Positions 1 through 7,940 of a stretch of 64,000 nucleotides of DNA are shown piece by piece; position 1 is the first letter of the stretch, and each line of letters begins with the position of its first letter. The notes beneath the pieces are model-generated. The model ran no database searches. It was not told the DNA's origin and worked only from the letters and a program-made list of their open reading frames with translations. The DNA lies in assembly GCA_964384625.1 (NCBI GenBank), contig CAYLNH010000004.1, forward strand, positions 1 to 64,000. The letters are read 5' to 3'. The DNA comes from CAYLNH01 sp964384625. GTDB lineage: Bacteria; Verrucomicrobiota; Lentisphaeria; JABSQK01. A program made the translations under genes and the position numbers.

Positions 1-262
1 ACGGTGGAATTACACAATCGAAACAAAAAAGACCGCGTAATTTATGAGCACGCACATAGTCGGAGCCGCCATACCCCGGGCGGTCGAAGGCAATCACCCG
101 CAGCTTGCGGGCCGCGGCGGCGCCGTCGAGAAAGGCCGCCTCCAGCCGGGACCCGGGAAACCCGTGGCAGTACGCCAACGGAAAACCATTCGCCGCGCCA
201 TACTCGGTCCAGCACAGGCGAACGCCGGAAGACAGTGTTACGCTTTGCGGGTCGGCCGTCAC
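1..262 (-). CDS. Alpha/beta hydrolase, N-terminal part (runs off the left edge)
   Basis: Reading leftward from a GTG at 262, with a GAGGA ribosome site ten bases before it, the frame stays open to base 1. The first 65 or so residues look like the start of an alpha/beta hydrolase of the proline-iminopeptidase type: a strand-rich beginning, then the oxyanion-loop motif CHGFPGSR, then the FDRPGYGGSD turn that follows strand 4. The catalytic Ser, Asp and His would lie outside the window. The last 20 or so codons, after GGSD, are AT-rich and do not look like the family, so the gene may be broken near base 55 rather than simply cut by the window edge. The substrate cannot be told. Confidence 0.6.
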   Translation of the reverse strand, partial: MTADPQSVTLSSGVRLCWTEYGAANGFPLAYCHGFPGSRLEAAFLDGAAAARKLRVIAFDRPGYGGSDYVRAHKLRGLFCFDCVIPP

Positions 263-561
263 TTCAGAATCATCCTCGAACCAGTGTGCCTGCTGCGCCT
301 CATGCTCTCACCAATAGTGCTGCGACCGCGCCGTGGCAAGGGACAGATGGTAAGCCCGCGTTTGCCGCCCCTCTTCGCATCCGGTCTTGACTTTCAAGCG
401 GTCGGGGACGCGGAGGGCTTGAGGATCCGTCACCTGCATGAAGTTCGTACCGGCCCCCTGCCCCGGTTCCCTGCCGCTTACCGGATTCGTCGAGCACCCG
501 CCGGCGCCGGGCCTTCGGTCCCGGCGGCAGAACTCACGCCGGAATTCCCAAGACCGCCGGC
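263..561. other. Intergenic stretch with repeat R1 and a strong hairpin
   Basis: About 300 bases without a convincing gene lie between the truncated hydrolase and the small membrane protein. The open frames here have poor composition and no ribosome sites. The stretch holds one copy of a repeat at 385-474, whose partner is at 61088-61169 on the other strand. It also holds a GC-rich hairpin at about 498-528, with arms GCCGGG/CCCGGC around a CTTCGG tetraloop. Confidence 0.5.
385..474 (+). repeat. Intergenic repeat R1 (partner at 61088-61169)
   Basis: Bases 385-405 match 61149-61169 (minus strand) at 19 of 21 positions, sharing the core TCAAGCGGTCGG. Bases 426-438 (TCCGTCACCTGCA) match 61117-61129 at all 13 positions. 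The spacers are 20 and 19 bases, and weaker similarity continues to a shared GGTTCCC. Both copies are intergenic. Ordered blocks at conserved spacing argue for common descent, but the function is unknown. Confidence 0.55.
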
Positions 562-777
562 TTACTGCGACGCCAGTTTCAGGCGGAACACCAGAATGAT
601 GCAGAGCACAGCCTGGACAACAGCGCCGACGGGAATCAACGCGGGATCATAGAAGCGGATCGCGATCGACCCGGTCAGCACGAGCAACAGAACGAACTTG
701 CTCAGAATGCCGACGTCGCCGTCAAACACGAACATTCCGACCAACGCGATGGAGAATACAAGAGGCAGCCATAGCAT
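562..777 (-). CDS. Small hydrophobic membrane protein
   Basis: This 71-residue protein is almost entirely hydrophobic, with two or three membrane spans at roughly residues 4-20, 28-43 and 47-64 separated by short loops containing DGD and RFYDP. The ATG at 777 has a GGGAG site nine bases upstream and lies only 14 bases beyond the CCA end of tRNA-Arg, so it is probably made from the tRNA transcript. I do not recognise the family. The good start site and coherent topology make it more likely real than chance. Confidence 0.6.
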   Translation of the reverse strand: MLWLPLVFSIALVGMFVFDGDVGILSKFVLLLVLTGSIAIRFYDPALIPVGAVVQAVLCIILVFRLKLASQ

Positions 778-791
778 AGATACACGCTCCC

Positions 792-869
792 TGGCGAGCA
801 CGGCAGGACTCGAACCTGCGACACCCGCATTCGTAGTGCGGTGCTCTCAATCCACTGAGCTACGCGCCC
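792..869 (-). tRNA. tRNA-Arg (ACG)
   Basis: A full cloverleaf can be drawn: acceptor GGGCGCG pairs with CGTGCTC using two G-U pairs, the D-stem is GCTC/GAGC, and the anticodon loop CTACGAA sits on stem CCGCA/TGCGG. The T-arm is GCAGG-TTCGAGT-CCTGC and CCA is encoded. The ACG anticodon (inosine at the wobble base) reads CGU, CGC and CGA. It lies 29 bases downstream of the CAU tRNA-like gene and probably shares its promoter. Confidence 0.95.
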
Positions 870-898
870 GCAGCGGCAGGTCTGCCGCGGAAATGAAC

Positions 899-971
899 TG
901 GTTGCTGCGGCAGGAGTCGAACCTGCTGAAACCGGCGTATGAGACCAGTCGGGATGCCGATCCGCGCAGCA
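899..971 (-). tRNA. tRNA with CAU anticodon and a shortened D-arm
   Basis: The acceptor arms TGCTGCG/CGCAGCA pair perfectly, followed by A73 and an encoded CCA. The T-arm is GCAGG-TTCGACT-CCTGC. The anticodon loop is CTCATAC on stem CTGGT/GCCGG, which includes G-U pairs. Between the acceptor and anticodon stems there are only 16 bases, giving at best a GGAT/ATCC stem with a CGGC loop, and the usual T8 is absent. Total length is 73 with CCA, against the usual 76-77. The CAU could mean elongator Met or lysidine-type Ile. It lacks the three G-C pairs and the 1-72 mismatch of an initiator. A perfect TTGACA lies at 1016-1021. Confidence 0.55.
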
Positions 972-980
972 CTCTGACAG

Positions 981-1021
981 GGTTTACGGCGCCGGACCGC
1001 TGTTCTGTCAAGCGGTCCCGG
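981..1021 (-). promoter_or_regulatory. Putative promoter of the tRNA pair
   Basis: On the minus strand a consensus -35 box TTGACA (1016-1021) lies inside the 3' end of the upstream reductase gene. It is followed 18-19 bases later by a weak -10 (TAAACC, 981-986). Predicted initiation falls just before the first base of the CAU tRNA at 971. Confidence 0.4.
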
Positions 1022-1973
1022 AACGGGAACGGACGGCGGCAACCACGGCTTTGCCGTGTTCCCGGCCGTTTTCGATAAAGATGTCCCAGGTGCGACAGCC
1101 GCAGGCGACGCTGCCGGCGATGTAGAGACCAGGCACATTGGTCTCGAACGTGACCGGATCGAAGGCGGGAATGAGGTCGTCGTCCAGCTCCACGCCGGCG
1201 CCGCGCAGGAGGGCCTCGTCCGGACGATAGCCGATCATGGCGAAGACGAAGTCCGCCGGGACTGTCGTTGTCCGGCCGCCGGCGTCGACAATATCGAGGT
1301 CGCTCTCGCGGATTTCGATGACGCGGTGACCGAAGTACGCCTGTATCGCGCCCGCGGCAATGCGGTTCTCGATATCGGGGCGCACCCAGTACTTGACCGA
1401 CTGCCCCAGTTCCGGCCGCCGGTGGATGAGTGTGACGTCAGCATCATGCCGGAAGAGATCCAGGGCGACTTCGACGGCCGAGTTGCGGCCGCCGATGACC
1501 GCCACGCGACAGCCGGCATAGGCGAAGGGCTCGTCGTAGTAGTGCGATACATGCGGGAGGTCCTCGCCGGGAACCACCAGTCGATTCGTATGGTCGAAAT
1601 AGCCGGTGGCCACAACCACGTTGCGGGCCGCCATCGCCCCGCGGCCGGTCTCAACCTGAAACCCGGCGGCCGCCGGGGAGATGCTCAGCACCCGCGTGTG
1701 CAGGCGCAGGTCCAACTGCGAAGCCGCAGCCGCCCGGCGGTAATACTCAAGGACCTCCTGCCGCGACGGCCGAACGGAAGTGGTCGGAAACGGAATGCCG
1801 CCGACCTCCAGCAACTCCGGGGTCGAAAAAAACGTCATATTCACCGGGAACCGCCGAATGGCGTCGGCAATGCCGCCCTGCTCCACAACCGTCGACGTCA
1901 AACCGGCATCGCGCGCGGCAATGGCACAAGCCAAGCCGCTGGGGCCGGCGCCGACAATGATCAGGTCCTGCAT
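1008..1973 (-). CDS. ypdA: YpdA-like bacillithiol-disulfide reductase (FAD/NADPH)
   Basis: A 321-residue two-dinucleotide-binding-domain flavoprotein. The N-terminal FAD fold starts with VGAGPSG and the central NADPH fold with VIGGRNSAVE. The C-terminal ATG-type motif NVPGLYIAGS binds FAD. There is no CxxC redox pair of the thioredoxin-reductase kind, which fits the YpdA/Bdr family that reduces bacillithiol disulfide. If correct, the cell uses bacillithiol or a similar small thiol. The ATG at 1973 has an AGGAG site; an earlier in-frame ATG has none. It lies 82 bases behind the Cys-rich small protein. Assignment to a flavin disulfide reductase is firm; the exact thiol is inferred. Confidence 0.85.
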   Translation of the reverse strand: MQDLIIVGAGPSGLACAIAARDAGLTSTVVEQGGIADAIRRFPVNMTFFSTPELLEVGGIPFPTTSVRPSRQEVLEYYRRAAAASQLDLRLHTRVLSISPAAAGFQVETGRGAMAARNVVVATGYFDHTNRLVVPGEDLPHVSHYYDEPFAYAGCRVAVIGGRNSAVEVALDLFRHDADVTLIHRRPELGQSVKYWVRPDIENRIAAGAIQAYFGHRVIEIRESDLDIVDAGGRTTTVPADFVFAMIGYRPDEALLRGAGVELDDDLIPAFDPVTFETNVPGLYIAGSVACGCRTWDIFIENGREHGKAVVAAVRSRSGTA

Positions 1974-2055
1974 CGGTAACTCCTGCAATATCACACAACG
2001 AAGGTATTCGCCGCACATGTCCGGTTAATTCAGCAACGTCAACGTCGGGTGCCGA

Positions 2056-2295
2056 TCAGGTCTGATCCTGCATGTACCGCTGGTAGCGGGCGGGGCAGGC
2101 GCAGTACAGCGCGCCGCCGAACTCCACACGGTAACAGCACTCGCAGTCGCCGACATCCGCCAGAGCGAGGACGTTCTCTCCGACAACATGCTTGACGCTG
2201 CACGAGAAACAATGGTCCGGATCGGCGCAAGCCCATTCGTGTTCACACCGCGGGGCCAGTTCCCGAATCTCTTCTTCGGTCGTCTTATCCATCAT
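2056..2295 (-). CDS. Small cysteine-rich protein
   Basis: A 79-residue soluble protein with eight cysteines, including CADPDHCFSC, CECC and CACP spacings, and several histidines. This suggests a zinc- or iron-sulfur-binding miniprotein. The start ATGATG at 2295 follows GGAG; longer in-frame extensions have no ribosome site and non-coding composition. It precedes the YpdA-like reductase on the same strand, so a thiol or metal connection is possible but unproven. I do not recognise the family. Confidence 0.6.
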   Translation of the reverse strand: MMDKTTEEEIRELAPRCEHEWACADPDHCFSCSVKHVVGENVLALADVGDCECCYRVEFGGALYCACPARYQRYMQDQT

Positions 2296-2461
2296 CCACA
2301 ACTCCGCCGGCGGGCCCACCAGTCTGGCCGCGTCATCGGGGTTTCCTTCACGATCCCTTAACATATGCCCGGTTATGCCGCGTTGCAAATGTTTGTTGTC
2401 GAGCAGGTTCCAATCGCTCAACTTCCGGTCAAATTCGCGGCCCTCTCTGGAGTCGCAGCTC

Positions 2462-2489
2462 TTAACAATCCGCGTTGACGGTGTAGAGT
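2462..2489 (+). promoter_or_regulatory. Putative cstA promoter
   Basis: TTAACA (2462-2467) and TAGAGT (2484-2489) are 16 bases apart, leaving a leader of about 45 bases before the cstA ATG. Confidence 0.4.
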
Positions 2490-2541
2490 AGGCGCTCGGA
2501 CGAGGAATCCGGGCTTCGGGCGGGCCAACAGGAGAGGAGTC

Positions 2542-4428
2542 ATGGATACGCTGATCGTCGCGGTACTGAGTTTTGTCGGCTTTATCGTTGCCTATCACAC
2601 CTATGGCCGCTGGCTGGGGCAGAAGATCTTCCGGCTTGATAAAGACGCGCTGACCCCGAGTGTGGCATTAAAAGACGACGTCGACTACTGCCCGACGCAC
2701 CGGGATGTGATATTCGGTCATCATTTCACGTCGATCGCGGGCACCGGGCCGATTGTGGGGCCGGCGATCGCCGTGTTCTGGGGCTGGCTGCCGGCGCTGA
2801 TCTGGGTCCTTGTCGGTTCGATCTTCATCGGGGCGGTTCATGATTTCGGCGCGTTGGTGGTATCGATGCGCAATCGCGGCCAGACGATCGGCGATGTGGC
2901 CGGCCATCTGATCGGGCCGCGCGCGCGGATTCTGTTCCTGCTGATTCTCTTCTTCTCGTTAGCGGTTGTCCTCGGCATCTTTGGTCTGGTGATCGCCATG
3001 ATTTTCGCGACCTACCCGGAGTCGGTGTTGTCGGTATGGATCGAGATTCCGCTGGCCGTCGGCATCGGCTGGTGGGCCTACAGGAAGAAGGGGAAACTGC
3101 TGGTCCCGTCGCTCCTTGCCCTCGGAGTTATGTACGCAGCAATCTACGTGGGCACTCGTGTGCCGCTGAAGCTGCCGCTCAAGACCCTCGATCCGGACAC
3201 TGTCTTCGGCAACGCCGTTGTCGTCTGGACCCTGGTCCTGTTCGTCTATTGTTTCATTGCTTCGGTGCTGCCGGTCTGGACGCTGCTGCAGCCGCGCGAC
3301 TTCATCAACAGCCACGAATTGAAGGTCGCCCTGGTGCTTCTCGTTCTCGGACTTGCCGTTGCCAGTCTGACCGGCGAGGCCCAGTTGATGGCGTCTGCCC
3401 CGGCGGTCGCCAGGCAGGTCCCGGAGGGGGCCCTGCCGATCTGGCCCTTCCTTTTCATTGTCGTGGCCTGCGGCGCCTGCAGCGGTTTCCACAGCCTGGT
3501 CAGCAGCGGCACAACCAGTAAGCAGATCAAGAACGAACACGACGCCCGCTATGTCGGCTACGGCTCCATGCTGCTGGAGGCCGCGCTGGCAGTGATTGTC
3601 ATTATGGCCTGTGTCGCCGGTCTGGGGATGGGGCTGCACAAGAAAGAGAGTGTCGGTGAGGCACGGAAGATCGCGTTCTTCGTCAGCCAGCCGTATCAGT
3701 ATGTCGACCAGACCGGGGAAGACGGCCGACAGGTCACCGGCAGTGCCGCCTGGAAAGCACGGTACTCAGGGAAGTGGAGTGACTTCAAACTGCCTCAGAA
3801 AGTCGGGGCCTTTATCGACGGCGGCGGCAATTTCCTCGCCAGACTCGGAATTCCGTTTAAGATGGCCGTCGGCATCATGGCCGTGCTGGTTGCGAGTTTC
3901 GCAGCAACCACCCTGGACACGGCGACGCGGCTGCAGCGCTATGTCGTCCAGGAACTGGGAAAGACGGTGCGGTTCAAGCCCCTCCAGAACAAGTACCTGG
4001 CCACCGGCATCGCCGTCGCGACCGGTATCGGCATGGCCATGGTGCCGCATCCCAAGTTGGGCTTCGGCGCCGGCGGGATGATCTTGTGGCCGGTATTCGG
4101 CGCGACCAACCAGTTGCTGGGCTGCCTGGCGTTCGCCGTGATCATCATCTATCTGCGGCGCAAGGGCTGGCCGAACTGGTTCGTCATCATCCCGGCGGTG
4201 TTTATGCTGATCATGCCGGGGTGGGCGATGATCCACCTGCTCATCACCTGGGCGAAGGCCGGCAGTTGGCTGCTGTTCACGGTGGGGATCTGTGTCGAGG
4301 TCATGGCCGTCTGGCTGCTGATCGAAACAGCGCTGGTCTGGCAGGACGCCCACGGCAACTACCCGGATACCGACCCGCTGCCGGCCCCGGCAGACGAAGA
4401 GCCCGCCCCGGAACAGTCTACTTCGTAA
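2542..4428 (+). CDS. cstA: Carbon starvation protein CstA family peptide/pyruvate permease
   Basis: A 628-residue polytopic membrane protein with the family's N-terminal features: AYHTYGRWL, the PTHRDVIFGHHFTSIAGTGPIVGPA block, and WGWLPALIW. Later come GFHSLVSSGTTSKQ and the DTATRLQRYVVQEL segment, all typical of CstA/BtsT transporters, with about 16 membrane spans. Known members take up peptides or pyruvate on nutrient limitation. A strong GGAGAGGAG site lies six bases before the ATG. The 3' end overlaps the convergent exported-protein gene by 11 bases. Substrate is inferred from family only. Confidence 0.93.
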   Translation: MDTLIVAVLSFVGFIVAYHTYGRWLGQKIFRLDKDALTPSVALKDDVDYCPTHRDVIFGHHFTSIAGTGPIVGPAIAVFWGWLPALIWVLVGSIFIGAVHDFGALVVSMRNRGQTIGDVAGHLIGPRARILFLLILFFSLAVVLGIFGLVIAMIFATYPESVLSVWIEIPLAVGIGWWAYRKKGKLLVPSLLALGVMYAAIYVGTRVPLKLPLKTLDPDTVFGNAVVVWTLVLFVYCFIASVLPVWTLLQPRDFINSHELKVALVLLVLGLAVASLTGEAQLMASAPAVARQVPEGALPIWPFLFIVVACGACSGFHSLVSSGTTSKQIKNEHDARYVGYGSMLLEAALAVIVIMACVAGLGMGLHKKESVGEARKIAFFVSQPYQYVDQTGEDGRQVTGSAAWKARYSGKWSDFKLPQKVGAFIDGGGNFLARLGIPFKMAVGIMAVLVASFAATTLDTATRLQRYVVQELGKTVRFKPLQNKYLATGIAVATGIGMAMVPHPKLGFGAGGMILWPVFGATNQLLGCLAFAVIIIYLRRKGWPNWFVIIPAVFMLIMPGWAMIHLLITWAKAGSWLLFTVGICVEVMAVWLLIETALVWQDAHGNYPDTDPLPAPADEEPAPEQSTS

Positions 4429-5110
4429 TCGTTCGCAGGTAGACCGCGGCGAAAGCGCCGTTTTGCCCTGCAACAACGCTGAAGGTCAACATGCGTTTGC
4501 CGTCGGCACTCATATACGCGGCGCCGTTGCCCGAACTGCTCAGCTGTTTCCAGCCGCCGCCTTTCAACTGCGAGCTGTACTGGTAGTAGACTTTCTCGGC
4601 GTCGCCGGTCGCGGTGAAGGTGGCGTAGACGCCTTTGCTCTTGTGCAGCTGCATGACTTGATCGACCGCGCCGACCTGCGGCGGCGGCAGGTCCTTGGGC
4701 CAGAACCGGGCCGGGTTGTCCTGTAACCCGGCCTTCGGGACTGTCAGATGAAAAATCAGCGTCTTCTTGTCGTCGCCGGCTGAGAAGATGTAATAACGCA
4801 CCAACCGGTCGCGACCGGGAACGTCGATCAGCACCGAGGTCTCGCCTTTGCGGTGCTGATAGTTCTCGAGAATCCCCCGCAGGCTGTCCATCACCGCGGC
4901 CACGCGTTTATTGGTATACCCGACTTCCAGGGTCCCCTTGGCGCCGTTTACGGTGACGGTCTCCGAAAGGATCTTCTTGGGCGAAAGGATCTTCTGGACG
5001 TCGCCCACCCCGCTGCCCGGCCGCAGGCTGTAGACGCGCCCGCTCACGGTCAGCGGCGTCAAAACAAGCAGAAGCAGCAGGGCGGACGGCAGGCTGTAGC
5101 AGAGCTTCAT
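4418..5110 (-). CDS. Exported protein closing the Tad-like operon
   Basis: A 230-residue protein with a signal peptide (residues 1-23) and no further membrane spans. The middle carries GTLEVGYTNKRVAAVMDSL, and the C-terminal third has a compact beta-rich pattern. The ATG overlaps the stop of the TadG-like gene (ATGA), so translation is coupled. It is probably a periplasmic or surface accessory of the pilin-like proteins upstream. I recognise no family. Confidence 0.7.
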   Translation of the reverse strand: MKLCYSLPSALLLLLVLTPLTVSGRVYSLRPGSGVGDVQKILSPKKILSETVTVNGAKGTLEVGYTNKRVAAVMDSLRGILENYQHRKGETSVLIDVPGRDRLVRYYIFSAGDDKKTLIFHLTVPKAGLQDNPARFWPKDLPPPQVGAVDQVMQLHKSKGVYATFTATGDAEKVYYQYSSQLKGGGWKQLSSSGNGAAYMSADGKRMLTFSVVAGQNGAFAAVYLRTITK

Positions 5111-6789
5111 CAGTGGAGGATGCTCGGGCCGCCTTTTGAGCCGCCGCCACCGCCGCCGCCGCCGCTGAAGACCGGCAGGCAGGGATCGCGACGGTCGTCT
5201 GCCGTGTTCGGCAACCCGTCGGGCCCGTTCATGTATTCGGTCCGCCACTCCTCATACTCCCGCCAGCGCTGGTGGAAGTTGGAATCGTGGTCTTCGAACT
5301 GCTCAATCGCGCGGATATAACGGGCGTACTTGTCCAGGATGTCCTGCGGGACATCAGGATACTCCGGATGGCCGAAGTAGTCGACAATGAACTCATAGAA
5401 CCGATAGTTGCGGTCATAGACGTTTTCGCGGATGAGTGCCGCGGGAATCAGGCGGACCTCGTCGAACACCGGCAGCACGACGCCGGCTTCATGGGGACCG
5501 ACGCCGTCGTCCAGGCTGCCGAAGGGTTTCGCCGCGGCGCTGCTGTAGACATTCTCGGAATCGCGCAGGTCCTCAAGCTTGTCCTCGGCCCGCGAAAGCC
5601 GCTCGCCGTAGTCCTGGAAGGACGCCTCCGGATTGCCGAAGTCGGTACTGGAATACTGCAGTTCGTCGCCGAGCCGGTCGCCGGGGGCTTCGTCTTCGCC
5701 ATGCTTCCAGGTCCAGCGCCCGGTCAACAAGGACGGTTGGGCCTCGCAGAACATGCGGGCGGCGGCGCCGCCGTAGGTGAACTCCTCCTTGAACGGCGTC
5801 CGCAGGTACTGATTGATAAAGCTGTAGCTGCTCGTGTCATTCCAGCCGTAGGACGCATTGTCGTAAACGGCCCAGTTGAGTTCGGACAACCCCGCCTGGC
5901 CGGCCCCCATGGTGGTCAGACCGCGGTTGGTAACGTACGGATCCAGCGGGGCCAACGAGACATTGCCCTTCTGGAACTTGACGTAGAGATTCATAAATTC
6001 GCTGCCCGGGAAGAAATCGCTCGGATTCTGCTCCATCTCGATATCGTCGAAGTCAAAGACGTCCGCCTCGAGAATGCCGCGGTTGATGAACCAGCAGAAA
6101 TGATGCGACAGGACGGCGGAGTAAAAGGCCGGATCCATCAGCAGGTGGGCGCCGTCGCCGACGAGGAGCGGCATGCCGGCGAGATAGCGGGCGTTGACGG
6201 CTTTGACCGCGAGTTCCTCGCGCGCCAGCCCCCGCAGCATGCTCTGATAGCCGGTGATCCAGTCGTAGTTGTTGTAGGGGATGTCGTCCTCGTAGATCTC
6301 GGGATAGAGCTGATTGCCGCCGAAGGTATCGTCGAAGGCCAGGTCGATGTGTCGATTCAGCGACCGGGTGAAATCGGCGACCGGCCGCATGCCGTTGTTC
6401 TTGGCTGCCTGCTGCGCGGTCATGTAACCCAACAGCGGGCCGACATACATGATGCGCGTCTGCATCTCGGCGATGACCGCGTCCTGCGCCTGGATCTTGG
6501 CGCTCTGGGTCGCCGCGTCGTCACCGGGGTTCACCTCGACCAGCATGAGGGTGGACGCCTTCACGAGGTTCAGCTCGCCGATCATATTGAGGCTTCGCCC
6601 CTGCCAGCCGGCAGCCGTCAGAACAGCGGCGTCCACGGCGGTCTGGCTGCGGGACCGGAGGCGGATGAAATACTGCAGGTCGAAGACGAACAGCGCCATC
6701 ACCAGGATGATGACCAGCAGCAGCACGATGTAGATGAGTACCTGTCCCCGCTGGCCCCGGCGGCGGGGTCGCCGTACATGCAGTTTCAT
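5110..6789 (-). CDS. TadG-like protein (Tad pilus minor component)
   Basis: A 559-residue protein. Its basic N-terminus ends in RRGQRGQ, followed by one long membrane span (about residues 19-38), then SQTAVDAAVLTAAGWQGR, the hallmark of the TadG-like N-terminal region. The remaining 500 residues are extracytoplasmic and rich in Tyr, Asp and Phe, with a Gly run near the C-terminus. In Tad systems such proteins assemble with the Flp pilin and with TadE and TadF. No tadA ATPase or tadB/tadC platform gene is present in this window, so the secretion motor must be elsewhere. Confidence 0.75.
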   Translation of the reverse strand: MKLHVRRPRRRGQRGQVLIYIVLLLVIILVMALFVFDLQYFIRLRSRSQTAVDAAVLTAAGWQGRSLNMIGELNLVKASTLMLVEVNPGDDAATQSAKIQAQDAVIAEMQTRIMYVGPLLGYMTAQQAAKNNGMRPVADFTRSLNRHIDLAFDDTFGGNQLYPEIYEDDIPYNNYDWITGYQSMLRGLAREELAVKAVNARYLAGMPLLVGDGAHLLMDPAFYSAVLSHHFCWFINRGILEADVFDFDDIEMEQNPSDFFPGSEFMNLYVKFQKGNVSLAPLDPYVTNRGLTTMGAGQAGLSELNWAVYDNASYGWNDTSSYSFINQYLRTPFKEEFTYGGAAARMFCEAQPSLLTGRWTWKHGEDEAPGDRLGDELQYSSTDFGNPEASFQDYGERLSRAEDKLEDLRDSENVYSSAAAKPFGSLDDGVGPHEAGVVLPVFDEVRLIPAALIRENVYDRNYRFYEFIVDYFGHPEYPDVPQDILDKYARYIRAIEQFEDHDSNFHQRWREYEEWRTEYMNGPDGLPNTADDRRDPCLPVFSGGGGGGGGSKGGPSILH

Positions 6790-6834
6790 GATTCTCGCCC
6801 CTGTTCTTCCGTGCCACCCGTCCGCACGGATCGG

Positions 6835-7365
6835 TTATTCAAGGTAGTAGGCAGAATGGTTGTAAAGATTGGCGTCACCACGAAAATTGACGGACTTGCG
6901 GTTCATGTAGGCGCCGGCCATGGGCATCTCCATGGGGTAGTCGCGGACGCTGACGCGGAACCGTTCGACGCGCTCGTTTTCACCGGCGGGCAGATCCATG
7001 TGCACCCGCGGCCAGTGCTGGTAGTAAATGGTGTACTGTTCCGTTTGAACAAAATCTTCGATGAGCACCGGCTCGATTTCGCCGAGCTCGGCCGGGCGCA
7101 TGCCGACCAGGGCTTCCGGTTTGGTCAGGTGGCCCGACATCGGGATCGAGCCGACCTCCATGGCACGCTGCACGATCGGCCGCTCGAAACCGACCACATG
7201 CGAACGACCCATGACGAAGGCCGTGTGGCCCGCGACCAACTGGTTCATGTAGAGATAGCCGATCTGGATCAGGAAGAAGAAGATCAGGGAAAGCAGAATG
7301 ATGACCATTACAGCTTCAATGGTCGACTGCCCCCTGGGCCGGCGATGTCTGCTTCGCGTGCGCAT
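6835..7365 (-). CDS. TadE-like minor pilin protein
   Basis: A 176-residue protein with the N-terminal pattern RPRGQSTIEA directly before a 20-residue hydrophobic segment, like TadE/TadF minor pseudopilins. The rest is a soluble domain ending in NHSAYYLE. I chose the ATG at 7365, since GGTGG lies before it; a GTG three codons upstream is also possible. It is second to last in a run of five RGQ-motif proteins. Confidence 0.75.
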   Translation of the reverse strand: MRTRSRHRRPRGQSTIEAVMVIILLSLIFFFLIQIGYLYMNQLVAGHTAFVMGRSHVVGFERPIVQRAMEVGSIPMSGHLTKPEALVGMRPAELGEIEPVLIEDFVQTEQYTIYYQHWPRVHMDLPAGENERVERFRVSVRDYPMEMPMAGAYMNRKSVNFRGDANLYNHSAYYLE

Positions 7366-7440
7366 GGCTGCCACCGGATGAATGGGGGTTCGGGGACTGC
7401 CGTGACCGGCAGCCCCCGCAAACTCGAATACGGCTCCGGC

Positions 7441-7671
7441 CTAACTGCTGGGCAGGCCGTCCTTGTCGAGCTCTTCCATGATTTCTTTGGAGCTCTTGTC
7501 AACTTCGCTGGTGTCGGCGTCCGGATCAAAGACCTTGACCACACCGGCGATCTTACTGCGAACGGTGTCGCTGAACAGGCTCAGGATACCCACTGCCGCA
7601 ACCACCACGATACAGATGATGAGCACGTATTCAACGATCGTCTGTCCGCGTCTGCGTCTCTTTGTTTTCAT
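7441..7671 (-). CDS. Flp-like pilin
   Basis: A 76-residue protein of pilin size. The basic leader MKTKRRRRGQ leads into TIVEYVLI with Glu at +5 relative to the Gly, then a hydrophobic helix and a short acidic tail. This is the layout of class IVb (Flp) pilins cleaved by a TadV-type peptidase after Gly. A GAGGA site precedes the ATG. It is the best candidate for the major subunit of this cluster. Confidence 0.75.
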   Translation of the reverse strand: MKTKRRRRGQTIVEYVLIICIVVVAAVGILSLFSDTVRSKIAGVVKVFDPDADTSEVDKSSKEIMEELDKDGLPSS

Positions 7672-7772
7672 GTCGGTCCTCTTCTGGTTTGGCGGGAATG
7701 CCGCCTTTTGGTTTGCTGTTCCGGTTTTGTTGATTCGCAAAAACCCGATAGCTGCGTCTCGTCCCTCCTGAA

Positions 7773-7940
7773 TTACGGATATTCAAGTCCAATGAGATTC
7801 AGAACCCGCCAGCCCCATTCCGTGAATACCGCCAGAAAAAACACCAGCATGAGCACGACCGACAGCATCATGGCCAGCATGATGGTGAACTCGGTCAGCG
7901 CCTGCCCACGCGGACGCCGCAATCCGGCAATCTTCCACAT
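7773..7940 (-). CDS. Very small Flp/TadE-like protein
   Basis: A 55-residue protein: a short basic leader PRGQALTEF, a long hydrophobic segment of about 22 residues, and a ten-residue tail. The ATG at 7940 overlaps the stop codon of the preceding TadE-like gene (ATGA), so it is translationally coupled, which supports this short frame being real. It could be a second Flp-like pilin. Confidence 0.7.
   Translation of the reverse strand: MWKIAGLRRPRGQALTEFTIMLAMMLSVVLMLVFFLAVFTEWGWRVLNLIGLEYP

Noticed and set aside
44..652. Plus-strand open frame of 202 codons
   Set aside because: Runs across the hydrolase start, a hairpin and the small membrane protein; no ribosome site.
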